Translations under genes and position numbers: made by a program | Shown here: positions 5,324 through 7,933 of the stretch, piece after piece | Position numbering within the stretch: position 1 is the stretch's first letter | Layout of the letters: each line of letters begins with the position of its first letter | Origin: CAYLHS01 sp964383535 | Lineage (GTDB): Bacteria; Actinomycetota; Acidimicrobiia; Spongiisociales; UBA4744 | Assembly: GCA_964383535.1 (NCBI GenBank) | Contig: CAYLHS010000090.1 | Location: 1-7,933, forward strand | Length of the DNA stretch: 7,933 bases | Reading direction: 5' to 3' | Notes under the pieces: generated by a model | Told to the model about the DNA's origin: nothing | Databases searched by the model: none | Seen by the model: the letters and a program-made list of their open reading frames with translations, nothing else

Positions 5324-6849
5324 GGTACGATCCGTTCCTTCAGTTGCGCGTAGCTGACGCCGTACTTGCTCACGATGGCGGCCGTGTACGCGAGGCCATC
5401 GGCGGGTTGGCGGACAATGTGCAGTGTTCTCTTCGCCGGGTCTTCCGGATCGACCGTCGCCACCATGCTGACGGTCGCCTTGCTCATCGACGCGAGCTCG
5501 TCGATGAAGGTCACGTAGACGCCGAGCAGATCTCTCTCGATCATTCGTCTCACCACTTCCCCGCCCAGGAACACCGAGTCCGTCAGCGTTGTCGATGAGA
5601 AGCCTTCGTTGATCACGAAGACACTGTCGGAGGTCGCCTGTTCGAACATCTCGTGGATCCGAACCAGTTCGTCTTCCAACCTGCCTCGTAGCGTCTCGAT
5701 GTCCTCCTCCTTCTCGAAGTGGGAGAAGATCCGATCGGGAAGCGACAGTGTGGCCTCGGTCCCTGGCACAGGGAGTCCGAGAGCAGCCAGGTAGTGGAGC
5801 TGGCCGAACATCCGGGCGAAGGTTGTCTTGCCGCCCTGGTTGGGTCCGGTCACGACGAGGATTCGCTCGTCTTCCTCGAGCGAGAAGCCATTGGTGACCA
5901 CTGTGCCGCCCTCATGGATCAGCTTCGCTGCGAGCGCAACATCGAAGCCGTCGACGACGTTGGTTCGCTTCGAGGCGGTCGGCACCTTCGGGTAGCAGAA
6001 CATCAACCCCCCGGCACGCATGGGTGCAATGAAGTCGAGCCACGCAAGATACAGCTGGACCTCTCGGTCGAATCGCTGTAGGTGAGGGTCGATGAACGCC
6101 TGATTGCTCACGCAGTAGTCGGACAGGCGGCCGAAGCTCTGCGGAAAGAGTGCTGCAACGAGCTCGAGCACCTGTGCTTCGACGTGGTTGAGGTCCGCAC
6201 GCTCCGGGTAGATGACGAGCCGGTTTTTTGCGTCCCCTTGCTTGAACTTGGAGAAGGTCCGCTCGACGTCTCTGCGGTAGTCGTCGCCTCCTTCGTAGCG
6301 ACGGACCGTTACGCGACTCCCGACTATCTGCACCGTGTATCGAATGGCTGCGAGCTCCTCGTCAATGGAGTCCCCCTCTTCCACGAGGGCGATGAAGGCA
6401 CTCGATCTCGCGTAGTCCTCGAGGTACTCACGGAGTGAGATCATCGCCTCGGAGTGCAGCCCCACCCTGTGGAGGTCGTCGCGCAGCGTCTTGACCGCCT
6501 CGGCGTACACTCTGACAGCCTCGCGGTACCACCGGTAGCGGTGATATCGGTGGCGAAGCTGGAGCGCGTGCTCGCGTCGCTGTCGGACTGCGCCCATCTC
6601 TGCCGCGAAGTGGTCGATTGCTCTGCGCACCACTGTGTCCTCGAGGTCTCGGCAGGCGGCCTGGCGGTAGCGCACCTCGTTCGCGTCGTGGAGCGGCATG
6701 AAGAAGAGGGGGGTCAGCTCATACGGTTCCCTGCGGGCCGTCAAGGCATCGACGACCTGGTCCAAGTTGAAGTCGACGAAATGATCGGGGGCCGAGAGGC
6801 CGCTGGGTACCTGCTCGCCGCCGCGGAACAGGACGCTCTCGAAGGTCAC
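5320..6849 (-). CDS. MutS-like ATPase, upstream member of tandem pair
   Basis: The product is a 509-residue paralogue of the protein encoded at 3803-5323, with the same build: core/lever region then MutS ABC ATPase, and no mismatch-recognition domain. Walker A is GPNQGGKTT (335-343). The Walker B strand SVFVINEGFSST has Asn414-Glu415 in place of Asp-Glu. FSHFEKEED...GRLEDEL (375-395) aligns without gaps to its partner. VYVTFIDELA has Phe where MutS and the partner have His. An N-terminal block PLHDANEVRYRQ (52-63) matches PLVDPPSIRYRQ in the partner, confirming paralogy over full length. The frame is open back to ATG 6975, but those 42 extra codons are poor in G/C at third positions and carry no family pattern. 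GTG 6849-6847 begins the familiar 'TFESVLF' opening and gives matching lengths, so it is chosen, with only a weak GGCGGA six bases upstream. The stop overlaps the next start by four bases. Confidence 0.8.
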   Translation of the reverse strand: MTFESVLFRGGEQVPSGLSAPDHFVDFNLDQVVDALTARREPYELTPLFFMPLHDANEVRYRQAACRDLEDTVVRRAIDHFAAEMGAVRQRREHALQLRHRYHRYRWYREAVRVYAEAVKTLRDDLHRVGLHSEAMISLREYLEDYARSSAFIALVEEGDSIDEELAAIRYTVQIVGSRVTVRRYEGGDDYRRDVERTFSKFKQGDAKNRLVIYPERADLNHVEAQVLELVAALFPQSFGRLSDYCVSNQAFIDPHLQRFDREVQLYLAWLDFIAPMRAGGLMFCYPKVPTASKRTNVVDGFDVALAAKLIHEGGTVVTNGFSLEEDERILVVTGPNQGGKTTFARMFGQLHYLAALGLPVPGTEATLSLPDRIFSHFEKEEDIETLRGRLEDELVRIHEMFEQATSDSVFVINEGFSSTTLTDSVFLGGEVVRRMIERDLLGVYVTFIDELASMSKATVSMVATVDPEDPAKRTLHIVRQPADGLAYTAAIVSKYGVSYAQLKERIVP

Positions 6850-6965
6850 GGAAGGTCCGCCGAACGTCGTCGATGCGTTCTGGCGACATGTCCGTGATGG
6901 CGGCCCAGAGTGGAATTGAATGAGTCGTGTGGGCAGCTCATGGTTTCGCCGGTTCGTAGAAGCCA

Positions 6966-7046
6966 TCAGCTGCATTCCGTCGGATCGGTGGCCGGCAGCG
7001 CTTTCAGGCGGGCTTCATCGCCTCGACGGCCATGGTAGTGGGACAT
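6966..7046 (-). CDS. candidate 26-codon ORF overlapping the mini-ORF
   Basis: A second frame starts at ATG 7046-7044, seven bases inside the mini-ORF, and reads MSHYHGRRGDEARLKAL and onward to TGA 6968-6966. It would have to use the same GGAGGA at a longer, 12-base spacing. Its stop overlaps, as TGATG, an ATG at 6966 that lies in frame with the downstream MutS-like gene. That arrangement would suit coupling if the MutS-like protein really started there. Third-position GC is lower than in the surrounding genes, so coding is doubtful. No homologue is recognised. Confidence 0.15.
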   Translation of the reverse strand: MSHYHGRRGDEARLKALPATDPTECS

Positions 7047-7053
7047 CGTGCAT
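7015..7053 (-). CDS. candidate 12-codon mini-ORF with strong ribosome-binding site
   Basis: ATG 7053-7051 is preceded by GGAGGA (7064-7059) with a five-base spacer, the best Shine-Dalgarno match in this half of the window. The frame encodes MHDVPLPWPSRR and then stops (TGA 7017-7015). It lies just after the thioesterase stop and upstream of the MutS-like pair. It could be a leader peptide, the remnant of a broken gene, or a chance match. The peptide has no run of one amino acid that would suggest classical attenuation. No homologue is recognised. Confidence 0.25.
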   Translation of the reverse strand: MHDVPLPWPSRR

Positions 7054-7075
7054 AGGAATCCTCCGACTGTTCGAG

Positions 7076-7882
7076 TCAAGCGCTTCGCGGCGCGAGCGCG
7101 AGTTGCCTGCTGAGCGCGACCAAGGTCCCGTTGGTATCCCAGAGCTCTCCGTCCTCCTCGTGGTACGTGTCGTCGATGAAGTGGCTCTTGAACGTTGCTG
7201 CGAGCCAAGGTCCTTTCGGCCGTCGGCGTACCTGTACCGACAGCATGATGGTCGGCACCCAACCGATCGTGCCTGTGTTGAAGATGGCCGGTGGGAACGC
7301 GTCGACGAGAACGGGGACTGCGAGCGTGTCGAGTGGGCGGTCGTCCGGGAACTTGGCCCATCCGGTGACGCTCGGCGCACCGAGAGGATTGCCCACCGTG
7401 AACTCGACTTGTTCGGGCGGAAGGCGCAGCTCGACATGGCGGGCGAGGGGAGGAGGAAGTATCGAGGGTGGTTCCGGCATCAGTCTCGGGTACTGCTCCG
7501 GCGGGTCGAGTGGTGGAGGGGATGCCTCCCACAGACGCTGTTCGCCGGCAGTGGGTAGCTCGCCGACGATTGCCTGCACGACCACCGTCGGTACGCCGTC
7601 CTGAAGGAGGGTCGCGGCGCAGGCAGAGTGACGCTTCCCGCGGGTCGGCAGCACCTCGACCTCGACCTCGACCTCACCAGGATGACCGGGACTCAGGTAG
7701 GTGGCTGTCAGCCCGATCACATCGTGCCGTTCTGTCGCTGCGAGGATGGCGCGCGACGCGATCGCCAGCTGATAGCCGCCGTTGGGGACGCCACCCATGT
7801 CCCAGCCTTCGGCGATCTCGCCCTGCCAGCGGTCGCCCAGTTGTTCGACGGCGGTCGCGATGTCGAAGTCGTATGCCTGCAT
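7076..7882 (-). CDS. thioesterase family protein (double-hotdog, TesB-like/4HBT_3 type)
   Basis: The product is a 268-residue protein with two hotdog domains, probably an acyl-CoA thioesterase acting in the cytosol. The first hotdog (about 15-108) has the conserved VPNGGYQLAIASRAI segment (32-46), which is the hotdog helix, and strands TATYLSPGHPGEVEVEV. The second (about 150-262) has GWVPTIMLSVQVRRRP and the closing pattern TYHEEDGELWDTNGTLVALS then Arg-Gln-Leu. By alignment from memory to E. coli TesB, Asp194, Thr211 and Gln260 fall where its catalytic Asp-Thr-Gln network lies, but this is tentative. A Pro-rich linker (about 121-147) joins the halves. Actinobacteria have many such paralogues linked to fatty acid or steroid CoA metabolism; the substrate here is not shown. 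The ATG has no good ribosome-binding site but a -10 element seven bases upstream. It is followed by a 226-base gap before the MutS-like genes. Confidence 0.78.
   Translation of the reverse strand: MQAYDFDIATAVEQLGDRWQGEIAEGWDMGGVPNGGYQLAIASRAILAATERHDVIGLTATYLSPGHPGEVEVEVEVLPTRGKRHSACAATLLQDGVPTVVVQAIVGELPTAGEQRLWEASPPPLDPPEQYPRLMPEPPSILPPPLARHVELRLPPEQVEFTVGNPLGAPSVTGWAKFPDDRPLDTLAVPVLVDAFPPAIFNTGTIGWVPTIMLSVQVRRRPKGPWLAATFKSHFIDDTYHEEDGELWDTNGTLVALSRQLALAPRSA
7654..7676 (-). repeat. in-frame hexamer repeat (GAGGTC, about 4 copies) inside the thioesterase gene
   Basis: Nearly four tandem copies of GAGGTC on the coding strand encode alternating Glu-Val (residues 70-77) in a beta-strand of the first hotdog. 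Slippage here would add or remove Glu-Val pairs without a frameshift. It is short and most likely reflects strand composition. Confidence 0.6.
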
Positions 7883-7889
7883 CTTCGTG

Positions 7890-7906
7890 ATCGTACCGTG
7901 GGTACG
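7890..7906 (-). promoter_or_regulatory. promoter -10 with overlapping palindromic operator candidate, thioesterase gene
   Basis: On the minus strand TACGAT (7895-7890) fits the TANNNT -10 consensus and ends seven bases before ATG 7882, so the mRNA would be leaderless or nearly so. A perfect inverted repeat CGTACC-GTG-GGTACG (7892-7906) overlaps the -10. A dimeric repressor bound there would block RNA polymerase. No regulator gene lies in the window. No clear -35 box was seen. The palindrome is a direct observation; the operator role is inferred. Confidence 0.4.
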
Positions 7907-7933
7907 TTCCCTGGGAGCGCCAGTCGCTGCCTA

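Larger units (their letters stand above)
6850..7075. other. 226-base spacer between thioesterase and MutS-like genes
   Basis: No conserved gene is recognised here. It probably holds the promoter of the MutS-like pair, but I could not pick a convincing -10/-35 pair on the minus strand. It contains a mini-ORF with a strong ribosome-binding site (7015-7053) and an overlapping 26-codon frame (6966-7046), listed separately. On the minus strand TGGCCG and CGGCCA can pair around a GGCG/CGCC inner match, giving a possible imperfect RNA fold. There is no U-run and so no clear terminator for the thioesterase gene. Confidence 0.5.

Noticed and set aside
6850..6975. An N-terminal extension of the upstream MutS-like protein back to ATG 6975 or 6966.
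   Set aside because: Codons in this stretch have low third-position GC and no family pattern. The protein then matches its paralogue in length only from GTG 6849.
5321..7900. A 12-base word, GATCGTACCGTG, found on the minus strand at 5321-5332 and on the plus strand at 7889-7900, one copy overlapping the start of the downstream MutS-like gene.
   Set aside because: A few 12-base matches are expected by chance among all positions of an 8-kb window on both strands. Only the 7889-7900 copy is part of a palindrome, so no shared regulatory site is claimed.

Overview
This window looks like a chromosomal segment of a high-GC Gram-positive bacterium, most likely an actinobacterium (Actinomycetota). 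The reasons are the GC-rich third codon positions, several GTG starts, TANNNT-type -10 elements set so that two mRNAs would be leaderless or nearly so, and a lipoprotein with a Thr/Ser-rich stalk behind its lipobox. Stalks like this are common in Acidimicrobiia-type lineages, but the lineage is an inference from style, not from a marker gene. I see no insertion sequence, phage gene, tRNA, rRNA or CRISPR array. No gap between genes is longer than 226 bases.

Layout. Bases 1-140 hold the 3' end of a plus-strand gene resembling the TfoX/Sxy N-terminal domain. It converges, with 3 bases between, on a minus-strand uridine-kinase-like P-loop kinase (144-722). From a short divergent promoter region, three plus-strand genes follow closely. 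They are a small alpha/alpha-toroid protein of the squalene-cyclase/protein-prenyltransferase type (823-1743), a secreted lipoprotein alpha/beta hydrolase (1780-2931), and a divergent DapB-family reductase (2976-3779). The spacings of 36 and 44 bases allow one transcript.

The right half runs on the minus strand and converges on the reductase with a 23-base gap. Reading from right to left, it starts with a double-hotdog thioesterase (7076-7882) whose promoter overlaps a perfect 6-3-6 palindrome. A 226-base spacer follows that contains a mini-ORF with a strong Shine-Dalgarno sequence. Then come two tandem MutS-like ATPases (5320-6849 and 3803-5323) that overlap by four bases (GTGA).

The most notable content is the tandem MutS-like pair. 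The two proteins are paralogues of nearly equal length (about 509 and 506 residues). Both lack room for the mismatch-recognition domain, both carry Asn-Glu in place of Walker B Asp-Glu, and both have a Gly-Lys/Arg-Leu-Glu stretch where canonical MutS has its signature serine. Only one keeps the histidine after the last ATPase strand. This suggests an obligate heterodimer with unequal ATPase sites and a role other than classical mismatch repair. The second notable item is the DapB-like reductase, which keeps the Lys-x-Asp-Ala-Pro-Ser-Gly-Thr-Ala motif but has Ala-Ser where the catalytic His-His pair should be. The remaining genes look like ordinary metabolic or hypothetical genes with no evident shared pathway.
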